In this document: piece after piece, positions 15,603-25,356 of the stretch | How positions within the stretch are numbered: the stretch's first letter is position 1 | Layout of the letters: each line of letters begins with the position of its first letter | DNA from: Streptomyces mutomycini | GTDB taxonomy: Bacteria > Actinomycetota > Actinomycetes > Streptomycetales > Streptomycetaceae | Length of the DNA stretch: 42,346 nt | Direction: 5' to 3' | NCBI RefSeq assembly: GCF_001700505.1 | Contig: NZ_MAPV01000012.1 | Location: forward strand, 18,392-60,737 | Notes under the pieces: model-generated | Told to the model about the DNA's origin: nothing | The model's input: only the letters and a program-made list of their open reading frames with translations | Databases searched by the model: none | Position numbers and translations under genes: made by a program

Positions 15603-16747
15603 CGGGCGAGCACCTCCCTGGCGAGCTGGCGATAGGCGGCGGCACCGACCGAGTTCGACGCGTACGTGGTGATGGGCTCACCGGCGACCGTGGTCTCCGG
15701 GAAGCGCACCGTACGGCCGATGACCGTGTGGTAGACGTGCTCGTCGAACGCCTCGACGACACGTGCGAGGACCTCACGGCTGTGCACCGTGCGGGAGTCG
15801 TACATGGTGGCGAGGATGCCGTCCAGCTCCAGCTCGGGGTTGAGCCTCTCCTGGACCTTCTCGATGGTCTCGGTGAGCAGCGCCACACCGCGCAGCGCGA
15901 AGAACTCGCACTCCAGCGGGACTATCACCTTGTGGGCCGCCGTCAGGGCGTTCACGGTGAGCAGTCCGAGCGAGGGCTGACAGTCGATCACGATGTAGTC
16001 GTAGTCGGCCATCAGCGGCTTGAGGGCGCGCTGCAGCGTCGACTCCCGGGCCACCTCGCTCACCAGCTGCACCTCGGCGGCCGAGAGGTCGATGTTGCTG
16101 GGGAGCAGGTCCATGTTGGGCACGGCCGTCTTCAGCAGGACCTCGTCGGCCGCCATGCCCCGCTCCATGAGCAGGTTGTAGACGGTGAGGTCGAGCTCCA
16201 TCGGGTTGACCCCGAGGCCGACGGACAGGGCTCCCTGCGGGTCGAAGTCGACGAGCAGGACGCGCCGGCCGTACTCCGCGAGTGCGGCGCCCAGGTTGAT
16301 GGTCGACGTGGTCTTGCCGACGCCGCCCTTCTGGTTGCACATCGCGATGATCTTCGCGGGGCCGTGCTCGGTCAGCGGACCGGGAATCGGGAAGTACGGC
16401 AGCGGCCGGCCCGTCGGGCCGATCCGCTCGCGGCGCTGGCGGGCCGCGTCGGGCGCGAGCGTGGCCGCGTACTCCGGATCGGGCTCGTATTCGGCATCGG
16501 GGTCGTAGAAGTGCCCCTCGGGCACCTCGGCGAAGTCGGCGAAGTGGGCGGTGTCTCGGCCACTTTCGTTGCCGGCCATGGCGTTCACGTGTAGGCCGTC
16601 CATCATCTGGGGGGCTGTCGTCATGTGCTGGTGGGTGGCGAAGGTGCGGACAGCGACGGAGCCGACAGCTTCGAGCCCGATCGGGCTCAGACCCCGTGCA
16701 GGCATCCCTGGTTGACCACCCCCGGGAGTAATTGTCGACTCATTCAC
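15587..16747 (-). CDS. parA: ParA/Soj family ATPase
   Basis: A 386-aa partition-type ATPase. The deviant Walker A KGGVGKTT lies in the run starting IIAMCNQKGGVGK near residue 135. The second motif is DFDPQGALSVGLG and Walker B is IVIDCQPSLGLLTVNAL, all typical of ParA/Soj. The N-terminal 125 residues are a lineage-specific acidic/Gly-rich extension. The GTG start at 16747 has a strong AAGGAGGT about 11 nt upstream. It lies at the head of parA-RHH-scpA-scpB-rluB. No canonical ParB is adjacent, so it is likely an additional ParA rather than the origin-proximal parAB system (inference). Confidence 0.9.
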   Translation of the reverse strand: MNESTITPGGGQPGMPARGLSPIGLEAVGSVAVRTFATHQHMTTAPQMMDGLHVNAMAGNESGRDTAHFADFAEVPEGHFYDPDAEYEPDPEYAATLAPDAARQRRERIGPTGRPLPYFPIPGPLTEHGPAKIIAMCNQKGGVGKTTSTINLGAALAEYGRRVLLVDFDPQGALSVGLGVNPMELDLTVYNLLMERGMAADEVLLKTAVPNMDLLPSNIDLSAAEVQLVSEVARESTLQRALKPLMADYDYIVIDCQPSLGLLTVNALTAAHKVIVPLECEFFALRGVALLTETIEKVQERLNPELELDGILATMYDSRTVHSREVLARVVEAFDEHVYHTVIGRTVRFPETTVAGEPITTYASNSVGAAAYRQLAREVLARCHAE

Positions 16748-17022
16748 AAGTCGTCTTACCTCCTTGGATGTGACCAGGAAACTTATCGATAGGTCAGCGT
16801 GGCACCATGCCGACGATTGGCGACTCTATGGCGTGTCACCGGTTCGCAGCAACACAATCCGCCGGACCCGGCCCGATGTGTCGGCAATCGAACACCCCTC
16901 TGTCAAGAGCGTGGAGCGCCCGGGGCGCACCTTTCGCGGGGGTGCAAAAAGGGTAGAGGGTTATGTCTCCGGCGAGTTGGGCCGGGGCCGGACGCATGAG
17001 GTTGACGGAGGGGGTTGACAGC
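16748..17022 (-). promoter_or_regulatory. parA upstream region
   Basis: This is a 275-nt gap between ald and parA, unusually AT-rich near parA. TAAGTT on the minus strand (16780-16785) is a possible -10 giving a leader of about 25-30 nt that carries the AAGGAGGT site. TATCGATA (16784-16791) is a short palindrome partly overlapping it. I see no convincing -35 or terminator hairpin for ald. Confidence 0.35.
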
Positions 17023-18138
17023 TCAGCCGAGAAGCGTGGTCAGTTCGACGTGGTCGAGACCGTGCGCCTCTGCCACCTCGCGGTAAACCACCTGTCCGTC
17101 ATGGGTGTTGAGACCCCTGGCGAGCGCGGCGTCACGGCGCAGGGCGTCGGCCCAGCCCCGGTTGGCGAGCTCCAGGATGTAGGGCAGCGTGGCGTTCGTG
17201 AGGGCGTAGGTGGAGGTGTTCGGCACCGCGCCCGGCATGTTCGCGACGCAGTAGAAGACCGAGTTGTGCACCGTGAAGGTCGGCTCGGCGTGCGTCGTCG
17301 GATACGAGTCCTCGAAGCAGCCTCCCTGGTCGATCGCAATGTCGACAAGAACACTTCCGGGCTTCATCTTGGCGACGAGCTCGTTGGTGACCAGCTTCGG
17401 CGCCTTCGCGCCCGGGATCAGCACGGCGCCCACGACGAGGTCGGCCTCGACGACGGCCTTCTCCAGCTCGAGGGCGTTGGAGACGACCGTCCGCACCTTC
17501 GTACCGAAGACCTTGTCGGCCTCGCGCAGCTTGTTGATGTCCCTGTCGAGCAGCGTGACGTGGAAGCCGAGCCCTACGGCGATCTGCGTGGCGTTCCAGC
17601 CGGAGACACCGCCACCGATGACGACGGCCCTGGCCGAGCCCGTGCCGGGAACTCCGCCGGGGAGCACACCGCGCCCGCCGACCGAGCGCATCAGGTGGTA
17701 GGCGCCGACCTGGGGGGCGAGGCGGCCGGCGACCTCGGACATCGGGGCGAGCAGCGGAAGCGCGCGGGTCGCCGTCTCGACGGTCTCGTACGCGATGGCG
17801 GTCGTGCCCGACTCGAGCAGGGCGTCCGTGCACTCGCGGGAGGCGGCGAGGTGCAGATATGTGAAGAGCGTCTGGCCCTTACGGAGGCGGTGGTACTCCT
17901 CGGCGACCGGCTCCTTGACCTTGAGCAGCAGATCGGCGGCGGCCCAGACCTCGTCGGCGGTGGGCAGGATCCGCGCACCGGCGGCGACGTACTCGGCGTC
18001 CGGGATGGACGAGCCCTCACCGGCGTGCTGCTCGACGAGGACCTGGTGGCCGTGGCGGACGAGCTCATGCACTCCGGCAGGGGTGATCGCCACCCGGAAC
18101 TCGTTGTTCTTGACTTCGCGGGGGATGCCGACCTTCAC
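17023..18138 (-). CDS. ald: L-alanine dehydrogenase
   Basis: NAD-dependent reversible deamination of alanine to pyruvate and ammonia. With GTG at 18138 the product is 371 aa and begins MKVGIPREVKNNEFRVAITP, the canonical family start; AAGGA lies about 11 nt upstream. Other signatures are LFTYLHLAAS, the Rossmann segment VVIGGGVSGWNA and the C-terminal PNTSTYALTNATLPY. In-frame starts also exist at 18147, 18177 and 18195; the last has TATGCT 6 nt upstream and could be leaderless, giving a 19-residue extension. The gene is monocistronic. Confidence 0.95.
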   Translation of the reverse strand: MKVGIPREVKNNEFRVAITPAGVHELVRHGHQVLVEQHAGEGSSIPDAEYVAAGARILPTADEVWAAADLLLKVKEPVAEEYHRLRKGQTLFTYLHLAASRECTDALLESGTTAIAYETVETATRALPLLAPMSEVAGRLAPQVGAYHLMRSVGGRGVLPGGVPGTGSARAVVIGGGVSGWNATQIAVGLGFHVTLLDRDINKLREADKVFGTKVRTVVSNALELEKAVVEADLVVGAVLIPGAKAPKLVTNELVAKMKPGSVLVDIAIDQGGCFEDSYPTTHAEPTFTVHNSVFYCVANMPGAVPNTSTYALTNATLPYILELANRGWADALRRDAALARGLNTHDGQVVYREVAEAHGLDHVELTTLLG

Positions 18139-18201
18139 GTCGATCACGGTCCTTGGCTCGGAGAGTCGCTCGGGCATAACGGGTGATACCCGCATGTACT
18201 A

Positions 18202-18251
18202 AGCATAAGGGGAGACACCGCGGGGATGTGCGGCAGAGCCATCATTAATGA
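18202..18251 (-). promoter_or_regulatory. Candidate ald promoter and TCATTAATGA palindrome
   Basis: Minus-strand TATGCT (18202-18207) is a reasonable -10 for ald. A perfect 10-bp AT-rich palindrome, TCATTAATGA (18242-18251), lies about 40 bp further upstream, where an activator could bind. The surrounding 100 nt are markedly AT-rich for this genome. No factor is identifiable from sequence. Confidence 0.4.
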
Positions 18252-18301
18252 AGGACTTCTCGCTGTCCAGCCTTACAAAGCATTAAGTTTTCATCGAAGC
18301 G

Positions 18302-20377
18302 CTACGGATTTCGCAGGTCTGGCTCTTCCTGTTCAGCGTCCTGCGCCTCTTCACCCAGCAGCCTGTCGGCCGCCGCCCTGTGCAGCCGGGCCGCCGCCGG
18401 GTCCCCCAGCCGGTCCAGGGTGTCGGCCAGCCTGAGCTCCAGCGCGGCCTGGAGGCGCACGTCACCCGCCCTGCGGGCCAGGTCGACCGCCTCGCGGCAG
18501 GTGTGCAGCGACTCCTGCGGCCGGCCCGCGTACTCCTGCACCCGCGCCGCCTCGCTGAGCGCACGCGCCTGGCCCGGGACGTCCCCGAGCCTGCGGTGGC
18601 CCGCCGCCGCCGCCCGCCAGTTGCGCAGGGCCTCGCCGTAGCGCCCGGCGTACGTGTGGACCGCTCCCAGCCGGCCGTACAGCCGCGCCTCGTCGGCCCT
18701 CTCCCCCTGGCCGAGACGCTGTGCGAGCGCGCGGCCGTACCAGTCGGAGGCCCGGTCGAAGTCCCCCAGCTCGGCGTACGCGCCGCCCGCGGATTCCATC
18801 GCCCTGCCGGTCGCGTAGAGGTCGTTGGCCGCGCGTCCGGCGTCCAGCGCCGCCCGGTAGCGGGCCAGCGCCTCCCGCGTACGGCCGGTCCTGGCGTCCA
18901 GGTCGGCGAGGTTGAGCAGGGCGGCGGCCTTCTCACGGGGCAGATCGCGGCGCTCCGCCACGTCGAGCACCAGCCCGTGCAGCCCGTACAGCACGGGAGC
19001 GGCCTCCTCGGTGCCCCGGTGCACGGCGAGGGCGCGGACGAGCGCGGCCACCAGCCGGCGGGCGAGGGTGTCCAGGTCACCGTCGCGCACCGCGGCAGCG
19101 GCAGCGGCCAGCAGCGCCGGCTCACGGATGCGGAGCCACTCGGCGGCGGACTCGGGATGGGGGAAACGCAGCGAGCGCGGCAGCCCGGCGAGCCTGCGGC
19201 GGGCCGGGGAGTCCTCGGGATCGGTTACCGCGCGGCATGCCTGGAGCCGGCGCACGGTCCGCTCCAGCATCCTGGCCCGGGCCAGCTGGATCTCGGCGGG
19301 CCGCTCCCGCTCCTCCAGCAGCGCGCGCACCAGCGGGGCGAGGCAGCCGGGGACCTCGTACTGCGGCAGCTCGGCGCCGTTCGTCCTGAGCAGCCCGAAC
19401 CGGACGAAGTCGTCCAGGGTCGTCCGGGCGGCCGAGACCGAGCATCCGGCGAGCGCGGAGGCGGTGTGGGCGTCGGCCAGACCTGCGGGGGCGAGCGCCA
19501 GCAGTCGCAGTATTCCGGCGGCCACCGGTGGGAGCGAGTCATGGACCAGTCGGACGGCGCGGGCCAACGGCCTGTCCCCGGATGGCAGTTCGGGGTCGGT
19601 CCGCTGCTCACGCAGCCGCTTGGTGACATCGGCGACCGAGGCACCTGGCCGGGCGGCGAGCCAGCCCGCGACCAGGGTCAGCGCGGCGGGCTGCCCCCCG
19701 CACTCCTCCGCGAGCGACTCGGCGGTCCGCGGATCGACGGTGATCCGGACCTGGCCGATGGTGCGGGCGAGCAGTTCCACGGCGGAGCCCGTGTCGAGAC
19801 CGCCGATGGTGCACGGGCGGACGCCGGGGATCCCGGTGAGGGGGCCGGTGGCGGTGGCGACGACCAGGCAGTCCGGGTTGTCGGGCAGCAGCGGATCGAC
19901 CTGTTCGGCGTCCACCGCGTCGTCGAGCACGATCAGGGCGCGGCGTACGGCGAACGCCTCGCGGACCATCTCGGACAGCTGGTCCTCGTCGGCGCCGGGC
20001 GGGGCAGTGACGGACAGCAGGTCCAGGAGGGCGCGCGCGGTGCGCTCGGCGGGGACTCGGGCGCCTCCGGGTTCCGTGAGCGAGACCCGGAAGACACCGT
20101 CGGGGTAGCCACCGGGTTCCCGGAGCCGTCGGGCGAGTTCGGCGGCGAGCGCGGTGCGTCCGGATCCGGGCCGTCCGGCGATCAGGAGGACCCGGGCGCG
20201 GGCGGCCTTGCGGCCGGCCAGGGTGTCCAGGCCCGCGCGCCCGATGTCCTCCTGAAGGGCTTTCAACTCTCTTTGCCGACCGCAGAACTGAGGTGACGTC
20301 ACATTTGGCGGCCCCTGGGCTCCCGCGGTCCCCGCAACTCCGCCCGGGCCGTTGGTGTCCACCGCCTGATGGGTCAC
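18302..20377 (-). CDS. STAND-type ATPase with C-terminal TPR repeats
   Basis: A 691-aa AfsR-like signalling ATPase without a DNA-binding domain. After a Gly-rich N-terminus, a linker FCGRQRELKALQEDIG leads to the P-loop GRPGSGRT (68-75), in which the Walker A lysine is arginine (Arg74). Walker B is RALIVLDDAVD. A winged-helix region (ILRLLALAPAGLADAHTA) follows, and residues from about 500 onward form several TPR units (for example ALLNLADLDARTGRTREALARY and GAAYAEL-type helices). Such proteins assemble signalling platforms; the partner is unknown. GTG at 20377 has GGAG about 10 nt upstream; the frame stays open a further 8 codons. Confidence 0.82.
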   Translation of the reverse strand: MTHQAVDTNGPGGVAGTAGAQGPPNVTSPQFCGRQRELKALQEDIGRAGLDTLAGRKAARARVLLIAGRPGSGRTALAAELARRLREPGGYPDGVFRVSLTEPGGARVPAERTARALLDLLSVTAPPGADEDQLSEMVREAFAVRRALIVLDDAVDAEQVDPLLPDNPDCLVVATATGPLTGIPGVRPCTIGGLDTGSAVELLARTIGQVRITVDPRTAESLAEECGGQPAALTLVAGWLAARPGASVADVTKRLREQRTDPELPSGDRPLARAVRLVHDSLPPVAAGILRLLALAPAGLADAHTASALAGCSVSAARTTLDDFVRFGLLRTNGAELPQYEVPGCLAPLVRALLEERERPAEIQLARARMLERTVRRLQACRAVTDPEDSPARRRLAGLPRSLRFPHPESAAEWLRIREPALLAAAAAAVRDGDLDTLARRLVAALVRALAVHRGTEEAAPVLYGLHGLVLDVAERRDLPREKAAALLNLADLDARTGRTREALARYRAALDAGRAANDLYATGRAMESAGGAYAELGDFDRASDWYGRALAQRLGQGERADEARLYGRLGAVHTYAGRYGEALRNWRAAAAGHRRLGDVPGQARALSEAARVQEYAGRPQESLHTCREAVDLARRAGDVRLQAALELRLADTLDRLGDPAAARLHRAAADRLLGEEAQDAEQEEPDLRNP

Positions 20378-20578
20378 GGGCCACGCTCCACTTCGCTGCA
20401 CGCGGTTGCCCGCCGGAAGTCCGGTCGGGGCCTTCCGAGCGTAGTTCAGTGGTGCGGACGATCATGGCCGAGCGTGGCGGACGCGTCCCTCGATCGGATC
20501 TGCGTTTCGTACGATCGGCGTACAAGCGGACCGGTGCCGGCCGTCCCGTCACGGCCGGACCGACGAGACGGACCGGCC

Positions 20579-20634
20579 GGACGGATCGGGCCGAACGGAT
20601 CAGGCCGGACGGATCAGGCCGGACGGATCAGGCC
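20579..20634. repeat. Four tandem copies of a 14-bp repeat
   Basis: The unit GGACGGATCAGGCC is repeated at 20579, 20593, 20607 and 20621. The last two copies are identical, and the first two differ by one base each. More degenerate GGAC/GGCC-rich sequence precedes it. The stop codon of the Nudix gene (20628-20630) lies inside the last copy. Confidence 0.9.
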
Positions 20635-21254
20635 TCGAACGGCCGCGCCGGCCACGGCGCCTCGGCCGGGCGAAGCGAGTCCACCCCGTCGCCCGCGAGC
20701 ACCGCGGTGAGCGACAGGACGCCCACGACCAGGCAGTTGTTGTGCAGATCGCCGGCGAGCACACCCCGTACGAGCTCTTCGAGCGGGACCCGCGCCTGCT
20801 CCATGTCCGCCTCCTCCTCGGCGACCGCGAAGCGCTCGCCCTCCGCCTCGGAGAGGTCCCGGGCGAGGAAGACGCGCACGGCTTCGTCGCAGCCGCCGGG
20901 CGTGGTGTAGACGTCGGTCAGCACCCGCCAGTCCTCAGCCTTGACGTGGGCCTCCTCGTAGAGCTCACGCTGGGCGGCGTGCAGCGGGTTCTCGCCGGGG
21001 ATGTCGAGCAGCCCGGCCGGGATCTCCCACAGCTTGTGGCGCACCGGATGCCGGTACTGCCGCAGGACGAGGACGCGGCCGTCCGCGTCGAGCGCGAGCA
21101 CGGCCACCGAACCGGGGTGCACCTGGTAGTCGCGGCTGTGGACGCTGCCGTCGGGCATCACCACGTCGTCGGTGCGGACGCTGGTCTTGTTGCCTGTGAA
21201 GGGGGTCACTGTCGCGGTGACCTGCCACTCCTCGGGCGTGTCCTGGAAACCCAT
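20628..21254 (-). CDS. Nudix hydrolase, ADP-ribose pyrophosphatase type
   Basis: A 208-aa Nudix enzyme expected to cleave ADP-ribose to AMP and ribose 5-phosphate. The Nudix box reads AGLLDIPGE, seven residues, then RELYEEAHV, in the ADPRase-specific context LWEIPAG; the normally conserved Gly near the end of the box is His. The N-terminal dimerisation strand segment (HSRDYQVHPGSVAVLAL) and YTTPGGCDE are also typical of ADP-ribose pyrophosphatases. The ATG at 21254 has GGGAGG about 7 nt upstream. It lies just downstream of the pyrG terminator. The substrate is assigned from family resemblance. Confidence 0.88.
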   Translation of the reverse strand: MGFQDTPEEWQVTATVTPFTGNKTSVRTDDVVMPDGSVHSRDYQVHPGSVAVLALDADGRVLVLRQYRHPVRHKLWEIPAGLLDIPGENPLHAAQRELYEEAHVKAEDWRVLTDVYTTPGGCDEAVRVFLARDLSEAEGERFAVAEEEADMEQARVPLEELVRGVLAGDLHNNCLVVGVLSLTAVLAGDGVDSLRPAEAPWPARPFEA

Positions 21255-21280
21255 GTACGTCCTCCCACGAACAAACAGAA

Positions 21281-21318
21281 ACCGGGGCACGCATCCCGTG
21301 AAGGATCCGTACCCCGGT
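21281..21318 (-). terminator. Intrinsic terminator downstream of pyrG
   Basis: A 16-bp stem pairs ACCGGGGCACGCATCC (21281-21296) with 21303-21318, with two mismatches and a 6-nt loop. On the minus strand it is followed by a T-rich run (TTCTGTTTGTT). This is the clearest Rho-independent terminator in the protein-coding part of the window. Confidence 0.85.
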
Positions 21319-21347
21319 CAACCGTATCGCCTCGGAGCCGGACGCTC

Positions 21348-23018
<1,671 letters not shown>

Positions 23019-23457
23019 AGCCAAAGGGGGCTCCCGTGGTCGCGATCGTGAGGTGCGTACCGGCATGCCGTGCGGAGGATTCCAGCAGGCGCCGTCGCTG
23101 CGGTTCGGGGGCCTCGTCCACTGTCGGGACGACCACCGGTCCACGGGCTACCAGGGTAACAGCGACGGGAGGAGGCCGCTTCCGGCCATGCCCTCTCCCC
23201 CGTCACCACAAGATCATCACGTCCGTTTCAGGTCCCACCCATTCGCCCATGACAGGCTGCGGACAACCGGTGGACAGTCGCGCGGATCTTCCAGGTGCGT
23301 CGTATCCTGCTCGGACACTCGCTGCCGAGTTGGCCGGCCCAGCGGCTCCACCCCAGCCCGCTCACCCGCGCAAGAGCTCGTCGGTTCTACTACAACGACC
23401 CCTTGACCAGCAGTAAGCGCCCTGCGGGGCGACATGGCCGTTCGACTGGAGACGCAC
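23019..23457. other. Intergenic region between divergent pyrG and GH15 genes
   Basis: This 439-nt gap must hold both promoters. On the minus strand TACCCT near 23156 could serve as a -10 for pyrG; on the plus strand TACTAC/TACAAC near 23390-23396 is a weak candidate for the GH15 gene. I see no hairpin, RNA gene or supported small ORF; the short frames here have no ribosome binding site or recognisable product. Confidence 0.5.
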
Positions 23458-25260
23458 GTGGCCGGGCGCATCGAGGATTACGCACTCATCGGAGACATGC
23501 AGACCGCAGCCCTGGTCTGCCGGGACGGCACAGCGGACTGGCTGTGCCTCCCACGCTTCGATTCACACGCCATTTTCGCCGGACTTCTCGGCACCGAGGA
23601 GCACGGTTTCTGGCGGCTGGGACCCGCCCGTCCCGAGGGGGCGGAGCCCCCGGCGGCGGACCGGCGCCGCTACCGCGGCGACTCACTCGTCCTGGAATCG
23701 GAGTGGGACACCCCCCGGGGCACGGTCCGCGTGACCGATTTCATGCCGCCGCGTGACGGTGCCCCCCAGCTGATCCGCATCGTGGAGGGCGTGAGCGGGC
23801 GGGTTTCGATGCGCTCCGAACTGCGGATGCGTTTCAGCTACGGGCGGGTCACCCCGTGGGTGCACAAGGTCGACGGCCGTACGGTCGCGGTCGCGGGCCC
23901 CGACTCGGTGTGGCTGGACACGGAAGCGGACACGTACGGCCAGAATCTGACGACGTACTCCGACTTCACCGTCTCCCCCGGCGACCGGATCGCGTTCACC
24001 ATCAGCTGGCAGCCCTCGCACCACGAGCCGCCGAGTGTGCCGGAGCCCGAGTCGTCCCTGGAGGCGACCGAGAACTTCTGGCGCGAGTGGGTCGAGCAGT
24101 GCACGTACCACGGCCCCTACCGTGAGGCCGTCGTCCGCTCGCTGATCACGCTGAAGGCGCTCACCTACGCGCCGACCGGCGGCATCGTCGCGGCCCCGAC
24201 CACCTCCCTGCCGGAGGACATCGGCGGCTCGCGGAACTGGGACTACCGCTACACCTGGCTGCGGGACGCGGCGATCACGCTCTCCTCCCTGTTGCGCACC
24301 GGGTACCGCGAGGAGGCGCGCGCCTGGCGCGAGTGGCTGCTGCGGGCCGTCGCGGGAGACCCGGAGAACCTGCAGATCATGTACGGCATCGCGGGCGAGC
24401 GGGAGCTCGGCGAGGCGGAGCTGGACTGGCTGCCCGGATACGAGAACTCCGGCCCGGTCCGGGTCGGCAACGGCGCGGCGAACCAGCTCCAGCTCGACGT
24501 GTACGGCGAGGTCACCGAGGCGCTGCACCTGGCGCACATGACGGGCCTGACCCGCAACGACTACGCGATGGGCCTCCAGCTCAAGCTGATCGAGTACCTG
24601 GAGAAGCACTGGGAGGAGCCCGACGAGGGCATCTGGGAGGTGCGCGGACCGCGCCGGCACTTCGTGCACTCCAAGGTGATGGCCTGGGTCGCGGTGGACC
24701 GCACCATCAAGCTGATCGAGTCGGGGGACGCGGAAGGACCGCTGGAGCGCTGGCACCAGCTCCGGGACGACATCCACCGTGACGTCTGCGAGCGGGGCTA
24801 CGACCCGGAGCGCAACACCTTCACCCAGTCCTACGGGTCGAAGGAACTGGACGCTTCCCTGCTGCTGATCCCTCAGATGGGCTTCCTGCCCCCCGACGAC
24901 AAGCGCGTCATCGGCACGATCGAGGCGATCCAGCGGGAGCTGTCCACGGAGGACGGATTCGTCCTGCGCTATCCCACCGAGGGCGACGACGCCGGCGTCG
25001 ACGGCCTCGAGGGTGACGAGGGCGCGTTCCTGGCCTGCTCGTTCTGGCTGGCTGACGACCTGGCGATGATCGGCCGGGTAGACGAGGCACGCCGGCTCTT
25101 CGAGAAGCTGCTGTCCCTCCGCAACGACCTCGGTCTGCTGGCCGAGGAGTGGGACTCGAGGCTCCAGCGCCAGGTGGGGAACTTCCCGCAGGCGTTCAGC
25201 CACGTGCCGCTGATCGACACGGCCCTGCGGCTGACGGCCAGCGGGGCGTACGCCGGCTGA
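23458..25260 (+). CDS. GH15 family glycoside hydrolase (trehalase/glucoamylase-like)
   Basis: A 600-aa cytoplasmic-type GH15 protein, with no signal peptide. The N-terminal beta-sandwich starts with GRIEDYALIGDMQTAALV. The (alpha/alpha)6 barrel contains NWDYRYTWLRDAAITL, a catalytic acid candidate in GIWEVRGPRRHFVHSK, and the base in LLAEEWD followed by GNFPQAFSH. This set matches actinobacterial GH15 enzymes, among which the mycobacterial homologue is a trehalase, so trehalose is the best substrate guess. GTG at 23458 is chosen for the GGAG about 8 nt upstream; ATG at 23434 is the alternative. Confidence 0.9.
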   Translation: MAGRIEDYALIGDMQTAALVCRDGTADWLCLPRFDSHAIFAGLLGTEEHGFWRLGPARPEGAEPPAADRRRYRGDSLVLESEWDTPRGTVRVTDFMPPRDGAPQLIRIVEGVSGRVSMRSELRMRFSYGRVTPWVHKVDGRTVAVAGPDSVWLDTEADTYGQNLTTYSDFTVSPGDRIAFTISWQPSHHEPPSVPEPESSLEATENFWREWVEQCTYHGPYREAVVRSLITLKALTYAPTGGIVAAPTTSLPEDIGGSRNWDYRYTWLRDAAITLSSLLRTGYREEARAWREWLLRAVAGDPENLQIMYGIAGERELGEAELDWLPGYENSGPVRVGNGAANQLQLDVYGEVTEALHLAHMTGLTRNDYAMGLQLKLIEYLEKHWEEPDEGIWEVRGPRRHFVHSKVMAWVAVDRTIKLIESGDAEGPLERWHQLRDDIHRDVCERGYDPERNTFTQSYGSKELDASLLLIPQMGFLPPDDKRVIGTIEAIQRELSTEDGFVLRYPTEGDDAGVDGLEGDEGAFLACSFWLADDLAMIGRVDEARRLFEKLLSLRNDLGLLAEEWDSRLQRQVGNFPQAFSHVPLIDTALRLTASGAYAG

Positions 25261-25266
25261 TCCCTG

Positions 25267-25340
25267 AGGGCGTGACAGGACTCTGCGGAACGGCCGATGT
25301 CCACGGCCGGACCTACGATGGAAGGGTCCTGTCACGCCCT
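25267..25340. repeat. 15-bp perfect inverted repeat bracketing the oxidase promoter region
   Basis: AGGGCGTGACAGGAC (25267-25281) is repeated inverted as GTCCTGTCACGCCCT (25326-25340), separated by 44 bp. A second inverted repeat, CGGCCG-N7-CGGCCG (25291-25309), lies inside. TACGAT at 25314-25319 is a possible -10, which would put the start of transcription at the edge of the right arm. It could be a looping operator pair, or a long hairpin ending the GH15 transcript. Confidence 0.7.
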
Positions 25341-25356
25341 GCGAAGGGGGCACAGC

